Assembly (NCBI RefSeq): GCF_014650775.1
Contig: NZ_BMVP01000002.1
Location: 558,001 to 622,000 of the forward strand
Direction of reading: 5' to 3'
DNA length: 64,000 nt
Source: Streptomyces cirratus
GTDB taxonomy: Bacteria; Actinomycetota; Actinomycetes; Streptomycetales; Streptomycetaceae
The notes under the pieces are model-generated. The model saw nothing but the letters and a program-made list of their open reading frames with translations, made no database searches and was not told the DNA's origin. Both the position numbers and the translations under genes were made by a program. Of this stretch, positions 39,734 to 48,979 are shown one piece after another. How positions within the stretch are numbered: the stretch's first letter is position 1; each line of letters starts with the position of its first letter.

Positions 39734-40639
39734 ATGAACGGTCTTCCCGCCCGTCGTCTGCTCCTCGTGCACGCGCACCCGGACGACGAGTCGATCAACA
39801 ACGGCGTCACCATGGCCAAGTACGCGGCCGAGGGCGCCCACGTCGCGTTGGTGACCTGCACCCTCGGCGAGGAGGGTGAGGTCATCCCGCCCGCCCTCGC
39901 CCACCTGGCGCCCGACCGCGACGACACCCTCGGCGCGCACCGGGTCGGCGAGCTCGCCGCCGCCATGAAGGAACTGGGCGTCACCGACCACCGGTTCCTC
40001 GGCGGCCCCGGCCGCTTCCGGGACTCCGGGATGATGGGCGCCGAGCAGAACCACCGGCCGGGCGCCTTCTGGTCCGCAGAGGTGGACGAGGCCGCCGCGT
40101 ACCTCGTGGAGATCATCCGCGAGCTGCGTCCGCAGGTGCTGGTCACCTACGACCCCGACGGCGGCTACGGCCACCCCGACCACATCCAGGCCCACCGCGT
40201 CGCCACGCGCGCCGCCGAACTCGCGGCGGAGACCACGTACCGGCGCGACCTCGGCGATCCGCACGAGATCCGCAAGGTCTACTGGAACCGGGTGCCGCGC
40301 TCGGCGGTCGAGGAGGGCTTCGAGCGGCTCCGCGCGGCCGGTGCGGCAGTGCCCTTCCCGGGTGTCGCGTCCCCGCAGGACGTGCCGGGCGTCGTCGCGG
40401 ACGAGCGGATCACCGCCGAGATCGGCGACGAGGACGGCCGGGACGACTTCGTACGCGCCAAGGCCGCCGCGATGCGGGCGCACGCGACGCAGATCGCCGT
40501 GGACGGTCCCTTCTTCGCCCTGTCGAACGACCTGGCCCAGCCGCTCTTCGCCCGCGAGTACTACGAACTCGTCGCCGGGGAGCCGGGAGCCGCGGAGGGC
40601 GAGCGGGAGCGCGACCTGTTCGCGGGGGTGCCGGCATGA
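39734..40639 (+). CDS. mshB: Mycothiol deacetylase (GlcNAc-Ins deacetylase)
   Basis: A 301-residue zinc hydrolase of the LmbE/PIG-L family. Metal ligands are in AHPDDE (residues 14-19) and HPDH (147-150). It removes acetate from N-acetylglucosaminyl-inositol, the second step in mycothiol synthesis, the actinobacterial thiol buffer. [14 protein letters not shown] and [20 protein letters not shown] fit MshB rather than the conjugate amidase Mca. ATG 39734 is used. The following membrane-protein gene overlaps its stop by 4 bp. Confidence 0.93.
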   Translation: MNGLPARRLLLVHAHPDDESINNGVTMAKYAAEGAHVALVTCTLGEEGEVIPPALAHLAPDRDDTLGAHRVGELAAAMKELGVTDHRFLGGPGRFRDSGMMGAEQNHRPGAFWSAEVDEAAAYLVEIIRELRPQVLVTYDPDGGYGHPDHIQAHRVATRAAELAAETTYRRDLGDPHEIRKVYWNRVPRSAVEEGFERLRAAGAAVPFPGVASPQDVPGVVADERITAEIGDEDGRDDFVRAKAAAMRAHATQIAVDGPFFALSNDLAQPLFAREYYELVAGEPGAAEGERERDLFAGVPA

Positions 40640-41019
40640 CCGGGACGCTGACGCCCGCGAGGATCGCCGCCCTCCTGGGCCTGCTCGTCGCCGGGGCGCT
40701 GACGGGCGCGGCCGGATGGCTCGTGATCGGCCTCTGGTTCCCCGGCGGGCTGCTGCTGGCACTGCTCGCCCTCTTCGGGGTCTTCCTCGCAGGCCGGCTC
40801 ACGACCGGGAGCGGGCTCGGGGTGGGCGCGGCGGCGGTCGGCTGGTTCCTGGCGTACGTGGTGCTCAGCCTGCCGCGCCCCGAAGGGGACTTCCTGCTCG
40901 GTTCGTCCGGAATCGGGCTGTACGCCTACCTTTTGGGCGGGGCCGCCATCGCTGTGATCTGCGCCACAATGAAAAGCGCGCCGGACCGGCCGGTTCCGGC
41001 CACCCGGCCCCGGCGCTGA
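40636..41019 (+). CDS. DUF6113-like small membrane protein
   Basis: A 127-residue protein with four predicted helices ([76 protein letters not shown]) and a basic tail. It matches a conserved actinobacterial family of unknown role. The ATG overlaps the mshB stop (ATGA), so it is coupled to mshB. Whether it affects mycothiol or is only co-transcribed is unknown. Confidence 0.82.
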   Translation: MTGTLTPARIAALLGLLVAGALTGAAGWLVIGLWFPGGLLLALLALFGVFLAGRLTTGSGLGVGAAAVGWFLAYVVLSLPRPEGDFLLGSSGIGLYAYLLGGAAIAVICATMKSAPDRPVPATRPRR

Positions 41020-41224
41020 CGTGCTGTCGGACTCGGCCGGGCTCTGATCGGGGACGGCTTGAGGCGGTTTGACGGTCCGTGTAAGGGTGACCCTGCGGAA
41101 GCCCAAGAGGAATCCCGGATTCCCGACGGACAGTTGCGCGTGCGCGGCGGCCAGTATGGTGGACGGGCCGCCGAGCTGCCCGCGCAAGGTTGACGGGCGG
41201 CGGAGCCAACCGGGAGAACCTGCC

Positions 41225-43360
41225 TTGAGTCGTGAAACTGACAGTTCGTCCCCCGGGCCCCAAGGGCACGGTGGAGCCGCCTACCCCTCGGGCACGCCGC
41301 CGTATGGAACCGGCCGGAATCCGTCCACGACTGAGCCACCCGGGCCTGGCGCGGCGACCGCCACGGAGGAGAACCCTGTGACTTCGAAGCCGTCCACGCC
41401 CGACTCCGACGGGCCGAAGACCGAGACCACCCTGACGACCCGGATCCGGATCAACATCCCCGGTTCACGGCCGATCCCGCCCGTCGTCGTGCGCAAGCCG
41501 GTGAAGGACGCCGAGGGGGCCGCGCAGTCGCGACCCGAGGTGTCCGAGGGCGAGGCCGGTCAGGCCGCCGTCCCGGCGCCGGCACCGTCCGCCGGTCCGG
41601 GGGCCGGGGCGCAGGCGTCGCCCGCGCCGCTGCCCACGCGGAACCCCGCGGCCTCCCAGGCCGGGCGGGCGCAGGCCCAGGGCGGCTCGGACGAGACGTC
41701 CAGCAACTGGTTCGCGCCGCGCAAGTCGTCCCCGACCCCGCCCGCGGGTGTGCGGACCGAGCCCGGTCCGGCGCAGGGGGGCGCGGGCTACGGACCGACC
41801 GCGGGCGGCGCACCGGCGGGGCAGGGCGGGCCGGTGGGGTCCGGGCCTGCGGGGTCGCCCGCGCCCGACGCAGCCCGTACCGGCGGCGGCGTGCCGAGGC
41901 CGCAGGGTCCCGCGTCCGGTTACGGCTCGGACCGGGGGTTCCCGCCCGGGCCGCCGGCGCCGGGATCGCCCCAGGGGTACCCGGAGTTCGACAACGGGCC
42001 GTCCACCGAGGCGTTCCCCGCGTACGAGGAGCCCGCGCGGCAGGCCGGCCCGGCCGGGCCGACCACTGGCCCCGCGTTCGGTACCGCCCCCGTGCGCGCC
42101 GACGACGCGCCGCGCTGGCCCGGGCCGGAGGCCCCGCCGGCGGGTGGCCCGTTCCCGGGCGGCCCGCGCGCGGACGGCCCGGTGCCCGGGGACCCGTTCG
42201 CCGGGGACCCCTTCCCCGGTGGCCCGGTGCCCGGGGACGCGTTCCCCGGTGGCCCGGTGCCCGGGGACACGTTCCCCGGTGGCCCGGTGCCCGGCGGGCC
42301 CGGTCCGCTGCCCGGTGGTCCGCTCGCGGGTGGCCCGGGGCCCGGGCCGGTCGTGCCGACGGCGGCCCCGCAGCCGCCGAAGCAGACCCGGCCGGCCCCC
42401 AAGGCGCCCGCGAAGCCCGCCAAGAAGCGCTCCAAGCTCGTCATGGCCGGCGGCGGCCTGATCGTCCTGCTCGGCGTGGCCTACGGCGCCGGGCTGCTCC
42501 TGAACCACTCCGACGTCCCCAAGGGCACCACCGTCCTCGGCGTCGACATCAGCGGCAGCCGCGACGAGGCCGTCACCCGGCTCCAGGCCGTCTTCGGCAC
42601 CCGGGCCTCCGCCCCGCTCCAGTTCACGGTCGGCGGCAAGCAGGTCGAGTTGAAGCCCGACAAGGCCGGACTGACCCTCGACACCCAGACCACCGTCCGC
42701 AACGCCACCGGCAGCGACTACAACCCGGTCACCGTCATCGGCTCCCTCCTCGGGCAGTCGCGCACCGCCGAAGCGGTCATGCCCGTGGACGAGGAGAAGC
42801 TGCGGGTCGCGCTCCAGCAACTCGCGGGCAGCGCGGGCACGGCCACCGAGGGCACGATCAAGTTCGACACCGGCAAGGCCGTCGCCGTTCCCGGCCAGGC
42901 CGGCACCAGCCTCGACGTCGACGGCTCCGTCGACCCGGTGATCAAGGCCTTCCGGAACACCATCGCCACCGGCAAGTCCACCCCCGTCGAACTGCCCACC
43001 GCCACCCGGGAACCGTCCATCGACCAGGCCGAACTGAACCGTGCCATGAAGGAGTTCGCAGAACCCGCGATGTCCGGCATCGCCACGGTCAAGGCGGGCA
43101 GCAAGTCCATCGCGTTCGGCGCCAAGACGCTGCCCAAGATCCTCAGCATGACGCCCGTCCAGGGGCACCTCGTCGAGAAGTACGACCTCGAAGCGTTGAA
43201 GGCCGCCTACAGCGACACCTTCGACGGGGTCCAGATCGCCCGGGGCACCGGCGCGAAGACCGCCGTCACGCCGCAGGACGTCGCGGGCGCCCTCGGCAAG
43301 GCCCTGCGCGGCAAGACGCCCGCGGAGCGGACCGCGGTCATCGACACGGACGCCAACTGA
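41225..43360 (+). CDS. Peptidoglycan-binding (PG_binding_4) membrane protein with long Pro/Gly-rich cytoplasmic region
   Basis: A 711-residue protein. The first 400 residues are disordered and Pro/Gly-rich, with a decapeptide repeat (GGPVPGDxFP) near 318-357. A single membrane helix follows (LVMAGGGLIVLLGVAYGAGLLL, about 402-423), then an extracellular part with repeats such as VPKGTTVLGVDISGSRDEAV and ITGSTE-type boundaries, typical of the PG_binding_4 domains found with VanW proteins. The C-terminal VanW domain itself is absent. TTG 41225 has GGGAGAA 6 nt upstream; a GTG at 41380 is the alternative. The protein probably links the membrane to the cell wall. Confidence 0.75.
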   Translation: MSRETDSSSPGPQGHGGAAYPSGTPPYGTGRNPSTTEPPGPGAATATEENPVTSKPSTPDSDGPKTETTLTTRIRINIPGSRPIPPVVVRKPVKDAEGAAQSRPEVSEGEAGQAAVPAPAPSAGPGAGAQASPAPLPTRNPAASQAGRAQAQGGSDETSSNWFAPRKSSPTPPAGVRTEPGPAQGGAGYGPTAGGAPAGQGGPVGSGPAGSPAPDAARTGGGVPRPQGPASGYGSDRGFPPGPPAPGSPQGYPEFDNGPSTEAFPAYEEPARQAGPAGPTTGPAFGTAPVRADDAPRWPGPEAPPAGGPFPGGPRADGPVPGDPFAGDPFPGGPVPGDAFPGGPVPGDTFPGGPVPGGPGPLPGGPLAGGPGPGPVVPTAAPQPPKQTRPAPKAPAKPAKKRSKLVMAGGGLIVLLGVAYGAGLLLNHSDVPKGTTVLGVDISGSRDEAVTRLQAVFGTRASAPLQFTVGGKQVELKPDKAGLTLDTQTTVRNATGSDYNPVTVIGSLLGQSRTAEAVMPVDEEKLRVALQQLAGSAGTATEGTIKFDTGKAVAVPGQAGTSLDVDGSVDPVIKAFRNTIATGKSTPVELPTATREPSIDQAELNRAMKEFAEPAMSGIATVKAGSKSIAFGAKTLPKILSMTPVQGHLVEKYDLEALKAAYSDTFDGVQIARGTGAKTAVTPQDVAGALGKALRGKTPAERTAVIDTDAN
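42176..42294 (+). repeat. 30-bp coding tandem repeats
   Basis: Units at 42221-42250 and 42251-42280 differ at one base, with a degenerate full unit before (42176-42205, plus a half unit) and a partial one after. Each encodes ten residues (GGPVPGDAFP type). The period is in frame. Confidence 0.85.
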
Positions 43361-43383
43361 TCGGCGACTGCTGAAACCGCATG

Positions 43384-43433
43384 CCAGAGCCCCTGCCGGC
43401 CCTTTCGTACGAGAGGGCCGGCAGGGGCTCTGG
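43384..43433 (+). terminator. Very long stem-loop terminator
   Basis: A 20-bp perfect stem (43384-43403 with 43414-43433) continues with three more pairs, one of them G-U, to a 4-nt GTAC loop. It lies 23 bp after the peptidoglycan-binding gene. There is no U-tract; such stems act as terminators in Streptomyces. Confidence 0.93.
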
Positions 43434-43460
43434 CCTGGCCCCGGCACACCGTCACATCCA

Positions 43461-43482
43461 CCGCATGACAACTGTCATGCGG
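43461..43482. promoter_or_regulatory. Palindrome, candidate response-regulator operator
   Basis: CCGCATGACA (43461-43470) and TGTCATGCGG (43473-43482) are perfect 10-bp arms around AC. The site lies 56 bp before the ABC exporter gene that begins the exporter plus two-component operon. NarL/DesR-type regulators bind such short-spaced inverted repeats, so autoregulation by the operon's own regulator is the simplest reading. Confidence 0.55.
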
Positions 43483-43537
43483 CAGTCACGACGCGAGACA
43501 CTGACGCGGACCCCTCGCCGCGGGCGAATCTTGAGCC

Positions 43538-44497
43538 ATGAAGACGACGACCGCGACGCACACAGCCGCCGCCCCGGGCCCCGGAGCCACCACCGGTTCC
43601 GTGGTGAGCTTCCAGAACGTGACCAAGAGCTACGGCGCCGTCCGTGCGGTCGACGGCCTCTCCCTCGATCTGCACCCGGGAGAGACCGTCGCGCTCCTCG
43701 GCCCCAACGGCGCCGGCAAGTCCTCCACCCTCGACCTCCTGCTCGGACTGCGCCCCGCCGACTCCGGGTCCGTCCGGCTCTTCGGGACCACGCCCCGCGA
43801 AGCCATAGCCGCCGGGCGGGTCGGGGCCATGCTCCAGACCGGCGGGCTGATGGAGGAAGTGACCGTCCGTGAGATCGTCGCCCTCACCTGCGCGCTGCAC
43901 CCCCGCCCGTACCCGGTCGAAGAGGTGCTCAGCCGTGCCGGGATCTCCGACATAGCGGGCCGGCTCGTCAACAAGCTCTCCGGTGGACAGGAGCAGCGCG
44001 TCCGCTTCGCGCTCGCCACCGCCGGAGACAACGAGCTGATCGTGCTGGACGAGCCGACGACCGGCATGGACGTCACCTCCCGGCAGGCCTTCTGGGCCAC
44101 CATGCGGGAGCAGGCCGCCCGGGGCCGTACGGTCCTGTTCGCCACGCACTACCTGGAGGAGGCGGACGCGATAGCCGACCGCGTCCTGGTCCTCAGCAAG
44201 GGCCGGCTCCTCGCCGACGGCACCGCCGCCGAGATCAAGGCCAAGGCCGGCGCCCGCCGGATCGCCTTCGACCTCGCGGACGGCCAGGTCGACGAGCGGG
44301 CGCTGCGCGCCCTGCCGCACCTGACCTCCTACGAGCGCCACGGCGAAACCGTGAAGCTCCAGTCGCGCGACGCCGACGCGACCGTACACGCCGTCTACGC
44401 CCTGGGGCTCTACCCCAGGAACCTGGAAGTCGCCGGGCTCGGCCTGGAACAGGCCTTCATCGCCCTCACCGAGGCCGAGGAGGCCAACGCATCATGA
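43538..44497 (+). CDS. ABC-2 type exporter ATPase
   Basis: A 319-residue DrrA-type ATPase. Walker A is GPNGAGKSS, signature LSGGQEQR, Walker B LIVLDEPTTGMD, H-loop FATHYLEEAD, then a C-terminal extension of about 90 residues. It energises the permease encoded next (start overlaps the stop by 4 bp). Such pairs export lipids, drugs or antimicrobial peptides. The adjoining two-component genes suggest induction by an envelope-active compound; this is inference. Confidence 0.93.
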   Translation: MKTTTATHTAAAPGPGATTGSVVSFQNVTKSYGAVRAVDGLSLDLHPGETVALLGPNGAGKSSTLDLLLGLRPADSGSVRLFGTTPREAIAAGRVGAMLQTGGLMEEVTVREIVALTCALHPRPYPVEEVLSRAGISDIAGRLVNKLSGGQEQRVRFALATAGDNELIVLDEPTTGMDVTSRQAFWATMREQAARGRTVLFATHYLEEADAIADRVLVLSKGRLLADGTAAEIKAKAGARRIAFDLADGQVDERALRALPHLTSYERHGETVKLQSRDADATVHAVYALGLYPRNLEVAGLGLEQAFIALTEAEEANAS

Positions 44498-45246
44498 CCA
44501 CCGGAACGCTCAAGCTCGTCAAGCTGGAAGTCACCCGCGCCCTGCGCAACAAGAAGTACCTGTTCTTCACCGTCCTCTATCCGGCCGCGCTGTTCCTGAT
44601 GCTCGGCGGCACCCTGAACGGCACGACCAAGGTCATGGGCACGGACCTGGCCATGCCCGCCTTCTACATGGTCGCCATGGCCTCCTTCGGCGCCCTGACC
44701 GCCGTCCTCATGGGCAACAGCGAGCGAATAGCCAAGGAGCGTGAGGCCGGCTGGGTCCGCCAGCTGCGCCTGACCTCCCTGCCGGGCCGCGGCTACGTCC
44801 TGGCCAAGACCGCCAGCGCCGGAGTGCTGTCCCTGCCCGCGATCCTCGTCGTCTTCGCGGTGGCCGCCCTGGTCAAGGGCGTACGGTTCGAGGTCTGGCA
44901 GTGGCTCGCCCTGACGGGCTCCATCTGGGCCGGCAGCCTCGTCTTCGCCGCCCTCGGCGTGGCCCTCGGCTACCTGGCCAGCGGGGACACCGTCCGCCCC
45001 ATCACCATGCTCTTCTACTTCGGCCTCTCCATCCTCGGCGGCCTGTGGATGCCCACCGCGGCCTTCCCGCAGTGGCTGCGCGACATCTGCGAGTGGCTGC
45101 CCACCCACGCCTACGCGGGCCTCGGCCAGGCGATAGAACTGGGTGGCGCGCCCCACATGAAGGACGTCGCGATCCTCGCGGTCTACTTCGTACTGTTCAC
45201 TGGTGCTGCCGCCTGGCTGTACCGGAAGGACTCGTTGAAGGCGTGA
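44494..45246 (+). CDS. ABC-2 type exporter permease
   Basis: A 250-residue membrane protein with six helices (YLFFTVLYPAALFLMLGG, FYMVAMASFGALTAVLMG, VLSLPAILVVFAVAALV, and so on). NSERIAKEREAGWVRQLRLT is the typical cytoplasmic loop of the LnrM/DrrB group; LPTHAYAGLGQAIELGG is at the end. It forms the exporter with the upstream ATPase. Both junctions are 4-bp overlaps (ATGA with the ATPase gene, GTGA with the kinase gene). Confidence 0.92.
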   Translation: MTTGTLKLVKLEVTRALRNKKYLFFTVLYPAALFLMLGGTLNGTTKVMGTDLAMPAFYMVAMASFGALTAVLMGNSERIAKEREAGWVRQLRLTSLPGRGYVLAKTASAGVLSLPAILVVFAVAALVKGVRFEVWQWLALTGSIWAGSLVFAALGVALGYLASGDTVRPITMLFYFGLSILGGLWMPTAAFPQWLRDICEWLPTHAYAGLGQAIELGGAPHMKDVAILAVYFVLFTGAAAWLYRKDSLKA

Positions 45247-46442
45247 CGACGCAAGTGACCGAAGCGACCAGGTTCATGAACGACAGCCTGATGGAGGGAT
45301 CCGGCGGCGGCCCGAGGGTGGGCGTACGGCCCGAGACCCGGCGCCACAAGATCGTGAAGTCGATGTGGATCAGCCTGTGGCTGTTCTACCTCAGCGCCCC
45401 CGTCATCGACCTGGTCCGCGGCGGACACAGCCTGGAGGCCCGGCTGCTGGGCGGCCTGGGCCTCGCGGCCTTCGTCTCCTGGTACCTGGTCCTGGTGTTC
45501 CGCACCGCCCGGGAAAGCGAGCTGCGCTGGCTGCTGATCTCCGTCGGCGCCCTCTCCGCCCAGGCGACCGTGCTCTCGCTGAGCCTGGGCCGCGAATGGC
45601 TCGTCCTCTTCGTCTACGTCTCCATCTCCTCCGGCGCCGCGCTGCCGGGGGGAATCTCGCGCTGGACGGTGCCGGCCGCGACCGCGCTGCTGACGGCGAC
45701 GGCCCTCGCGGTGCCGGGCGGCGACGCGTACCTGGCGGGCCTGCTGATCCCGGCCGTGATGGGCGGCTACGCGATGGTCGGCATCCGCGCGATGATCCGT
45801 ACCACCATCGAGCTGCGCGAGGCCCGGGCGACCGTGGCGCAGCTCGCGGCCAACGAGGAACGCCTGCGGATGGCCCGGGACCTGCACGACCTGCTCGGGC
45901 ACTCGCTGTCGCTGATCACGCTCAAGAGCGAACTGGCGGGCCGGATGCTCCCGGACCGCCCGGAGCTCGCCGCCCAGCAGGTGGCGGACATCGAGCAGGT
46001 CAGCCGACAGGCGCTGGTCGACGTACGGGAAGCGGTGAGCGGCTACCGGCGGCCGACCCTGCCGGGCGAACTGGCCGGCGCACGCACCGCCCTGACCGCG
46101 GCGGGCGTCCTCGCCGACCTTCCGCCGGAGCCCCCGGAGGACCTCCCGCAGGAAGTCGAATCGGCGCTGGCGTGGTCACTGCGCGAAGCGGTGACGAACG
46201 CGGTACGGCACAGCGGCGCCAAACGCTGCACGGTCACCCTGGCCATCCGCCAGACCCTCGCCGGCAAGGTGGTCGAACTGACCGTCTTCGACGACGGCGC
46301 GGGCGGCGCGGCAGCCCACGGCAACGGCCTGACCGGCCTGACGGAGCGCCTGCAAGCGGTGGGCGGCACCCTGGAGGCGGGCCCGGTGGGCAGGACCGGC
46401 TTCCGGCTGCTGGCCCGCGTCCCCCTAGGATCAGCCTCATGA
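45243..46442 (+). CDS. Two-component sensor histidine kinase, DesK/HisKA_3 type
   Basis: A 399-residue kinase. About six membrane helices (roughly 40-170) form a DesK-like intramembrane sensor with hardly any extracellular part. The phosphoacceptor His215 is in RDLHDLLGHSLSLITLKSEL; the HATPase_c domain has SLREAVTNAVRHSGAK and a late GLTGLTERLQAVGG. Intramembrane sensors often detect their partner transporter or membrane stress. GTG 45243 overlaps the permease stop; ATG 45276 would also work. Confidence 0.9.
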   Translation: MTTQVTEATRFMNDSLMEGSGGGPRVGVRPETRRHKIVKSMWISLWLFYLSAPVIDLVRGGHSLEARLLGGLGLAAFVSWYLVLVFRTARESELRWLLISVGALSAQATVLSLSLGREWLVLFVYVSISSGAALPGGISRWTVPAATALLTATALAVPGGDAYLAGLLIPAVMGGYAMVGIRAMIRTTIELREARATVAQLAANEERLRMARDLHDLLGHSLSLITLKSELAGRMLPDRPELAAQQVADIEQVSRQALVDVREAVSGYRRPTLPGELAGARTALTAAGVLADLPPEPPEDLPQEVESALAWSLREAVTNAVRHSGAKRCTVTLAIRQTLAGKVVELTVFDDGAGGAAAHGNGLTGLTERLQAVGGTLEAGPVGRTGFRLLARVPLGSAS

Positions 46443-47056
46443 CGCCACGGCCCATCCGGATCCTCCTCGCCGAGGACCAGTCCATGGTCCGGGAAGCCCT
46501 CGCCGCGCTGCTCGGCCTCGAACCGGACATCGAGGTACTGGCCCAAGTCGCCCGCGGGGACGAGGTGTTGGCGGCGGCCCGCGCACACGACGTGAACGTG
46601 GCGCTGCTCGACATCGAGATGCCGGGCATGACGGGCATCGAAGCGGCCGCGGCGTTGCGGGACGCCCTGCCGGCGCTGCGCATCGTCATCCTGACCACCT
46701 TCGGCCGCCCCGGCTACCTCCGCGGGGCGATGGAGGCGGGAGCGTCGGCGTTCCTCGTGAAGGACGCCCCGGCCGCGCAGTTGGCGGAGGCGGTGCGCAA
46801 GGTCCTCACGGGCGAGCGCGTCATCGACCCGACGCTCGCGGCGGCGGCCCTGGCCGAGGGGGCGAACCCGCTGACCGACCGGGAACGGGAGGTGCTGCGC
46901 GAGGCGGAGTTCGGCGCGACCAACGCGGAACTCGCGGCCCGGCTGCACCTGTCCCAGGGCACGGTCCGCAACTACCTCTCGATGGCGATCCAGAAGCTGG
47001 CCGCCCGCAACCGCGCCGAAGCCGTCCGCGTGGCCCGCGAGAAGGGCTGGCTGTAG
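46439..47056 (+). CDS. NarL/DesR-family response regulator
   Basis: A 205-residue regulator. The receiver domain has the acidic pocket AEDQ, phospho-Asp58 in ALLDIEMPG, and VILTTFGRPGY. The LuxR-type helix-turn-helix is LTDREREVLREAEFGATNAELA then LHLSQGTVRNYLSMAIQKL. It overlaps the kinase gene by 4 bp and probably binds the 22-bp palindrome at 43461. The four genes form one translationally coupled unit. Confidence 0.94.
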   Translation: MTPRPIRILLAEDQSMVREALAALLGLEPDIEVLAQVARGDEVLAAARAHDVNVALLDIEMPGMTGIEAAAALRDALPALRIVILTTFGRPGYLRGAMEAGASAFLVKDAPAAQLAEAVRKVLTGERVIDPTLAAAALAEGANPLTDREREVLREAEFGATNAELAARLHLSQGTVRNYLSMAIQKLAARNRAEAVRVAREKGWL

Positions 47057-47090
47057 CAGCGCCGCGGGCGCGGGATGCCGGCTGCGCGGG

Positions 47091-47882
47091 TCAGTTCAGC
47101 AGCGCGCGGGCCGAGAGGGCTTCCGCGCGGACGCGGGCCGCCGCCGCCGCGTCCACGGCGCCGACCACCTCCGCGTACGCGTCCAGCTCCGCCGCCCCTG
47201 CCACGAACTGCCCCCGCTCGACCAGCACCCGCGCCCGCTCGTACCGCAGCGACGCCGGGTGCGAGGGAAGCAGCAGCGACAGGTCCAGCGCCCACAGCGC
47301 GACCGCCGACTGCTCGGGCCGGGTGGCGGCCCACGCCCGGATGTTGTTCAGGATCCGCAGCACGATGTCCAGCGTCCGGGCCGGCGTCCGCGGCCCGCTC
47401 GCCGACTCCGCCGGACCCGCCCCGAGCGACGCGCCGCCCGCGAAGGGATCCACCACGACCCCCTCCTCCGGATCCCCGAAACCCACCACGAAGTGGCCCG
47501 GCAGCCCCAGCCCGTACACCGGAGCCCCCGCGCGCCGGGCCACCTCCAGCCATACGACGGACAGCAGGATCGGCAGGCCCCTGCGGCGCAGCAGCACCTC
47601 GTGCAGCAGCGAGGACGAGAGCCGGTCGTAGTCCGCCGGAGTCCCGTGGAAGCCGAGCCGCCCGCCCAGCAGCTCCGTCACCGCCGAGGCCCAGGCCGCC
47701 CCGCCGCGCAGCCCGTACGGCAGCATCCCCGCGAGCCGGTCCAGCTCGATCTGGGCCCGGTCCATGCCCCGCTCGTCGAGCTCCGGGTCCGCCTCGGCCG
47801 CCAGCAGCAGGCACAGCAGTGCCAGGTCCGGCCGCTCCGAGCGGGCCTCCGCCGCGAACCGGGCCCGTGCCCCGGCGCTCAC
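47091..47882 (-). CDS. SirB1-like transglutaminase-fold protein
   Basis: A 263-residue protein with the transglutaminase_9 (SirB1 N-terminal) domain: LSSSLLHEVLLRRRGLPILLS, then GLPGHFVVGFGDPEEGVVVDPFAG containing the His-Asp pair, followed by a TPR-like helical part (ARVLVERGQFVAGAAELDAYAE). The catalytic Cys usual in transglutaminases is not evident, as in many SirB1 proteins. Role unknown. Its GTG start overlaps the acetyltransferase stop (GTGA), so it is the second gene of that operon. Confidence 0.78.
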   Translation of the reverse strand: MSAGARARFAAEARSERPDLALLCLLLAAEADPELDERGMDRAQIELDRLAGMLPYGLRGGAAWASAVTELLGGRLGFHGTPADYDRLSSSLLHEVLLRRRGLPILLSVVWLEVARRAGAPVYGLGLPGHFVVGFGDPEEGVVVDPFAGGASLGAGPAESASGPRTPARTLDIVLRILNNIRAWAATRPEQSAVALWALDLSLLLPSHPASLRYERARVLVERGQFVAGAAELDAYAEVVGAVDAAAAARVRAEALSARALLN

Positions 47883-48862
47883 GCCGCCGCCCGGAAGTGG
47901 TGGTAGGCGTGGTGCGTCGCGAATCCCATCCCCTCGTACAGGGCCCGCGCCCCCGCGTTGGCGGCCTCCACCTGGAGCCACGCCGCCGAGGCGCCCTCCT
48001 CCAGCGCCCGCCGCGCCAGTGCCGTCATCACCGCCGTCGCGAGGCCCCCGCGCCGCTGAGCGGGATCGACCTCGACCGCCGCGAACCCGGCCCAGCGGCC
48101 GTCGACCACCATGCGCCCGATCGCCTGTCCGGGCAGCGTCGCGAACCACACCGAAGGCCCCGCGACCAGCACCTTCCGGGCCACTTCGGGGTCCTCGACG
48201 CGCCCGTACCGCCCGAGCCACTCCTCGTCGGGCGCGCGGGTCAGCCGTACCCGGGACGCCGCGGCGGCGTCCACGTCCCCGACCGGGGCCAGCGCCGCGA
48301 TGCGGACCTCCGCCGAGACCTCGTTCACCCAGCCCCGCCGCTCCAGCTCCGCGCACAGCGGCTCCTGCGTGCCGACGGCGCCGGTCGCGGCCTGTACGTA
48401 CGCCGGAAGGCGACGTCGCGCGTACCAGGAGGTCACTCGCGCGAGTGCTTCGTCCAGCGGTGTCCCCGGGTCCCCCAGCGCCAGCACCGAGTTGGCCCGC
48501 CGGGTGAACCCGCCCGCCGCACGCAAGGTCCACTCGCCCAGCGGCTCGCTCTCCAGCGGCTGCCAGGCCCTGGCGGTGACCCTGGCGAGCTCCTCGAAAG
48601 ACGCTCCAGGCCCCTTGCGCCGGGCGGGCGCCGGAGGGACGATCTTGCCTGCTACCAGCGTCGATTCCGCGATGTGGACGGACCGCCCGTCCTTGCGTGT
48701 GATCGTGAGCACACCCCCGGTCCAGGATGTGAGAACCCCGACCGTGTCCGTGAACGAGGGGGGCCCGCTCCGGTCCGCCTCCACCCGTCGCACAGAAACC
48801 CGTTTACCCACGTCAGCCGGGGTAATACGGATCTCCAGCAGTCCACCGGCAGTGATTTCCAC
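47879..48862 (-). CDS. GNAT acetyltransferase with N-terminal SH3-like domain
   Basis: A 327-residue protein. Residues about 8-75 look like an SH3-type barrel (VGKRVSVRRVEADRSGPPSF, VGVLTSWTGGVLTITRKDG). The C-terminal GNAT fold has the acetyl-CoA motif VDPAQRRGGLATAVMTALA and NAGARALYEGMGF. This combination recalls mycobacterial Rv0428c. The substrate is unknown. GTG 48860-48862 is used; AGGAGGGG lies about 13 nt upstream, slightly far. It is divergent from fdxA. Confidence 0.82.
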   Translation of the reverse strand: MEITAGGLLEIRITPADVGKRVSVRRVEADRSGPPSFTDTVGVLTSWTGGVLTITRKDGRSVHIAESTLVAGKIVPPAPARRKGPGASFEELARVTARAWQPLESEPLGEWTLRAAGGFTRRANSVLALGDPGTPLDEALARVTSWYARRRLPAYVQAATGAVGTQEPLCAELERRGWVNEVSAEVRIAALAPVGDVDAAAASRVRLTRAPDEEWLGRYGRVEDPEVARKVLVAGPSVWFATLPGQAIGRMVVDGRWAGFAAVEVDPAQRRGGLATAVMTALARRALEEGASAAWLQVEAANAGARALYEGMGFATHHAYHHFRAAA

Positions 48863-48882
48863 AGCTCTGTCAGCCCCTCCTG

Positions 48883-48911
48883 TTCGGATCGTGCCCGGGA
48901 ACGGAGATACT
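48883..48911 (+). promoter_or_regulatory. Candidate fdxA promoter
   Basis: TTCGGA (48883-48888) and GATACT (48906-48911) are spaced by exactly 17 nt, resembling a vegetative sigma promoter. It lies about 70 bp before fdxA in the 117-bp divergent gap. The -35 is imperfect. Confidence 0.4.
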
Positions 48912-48979
48912 AGGCGTGGGCATCGACGACGCCGCGCTCCCGCGCGATATGGAAAGCCCTACCGAGGAGGAACGAGAGC

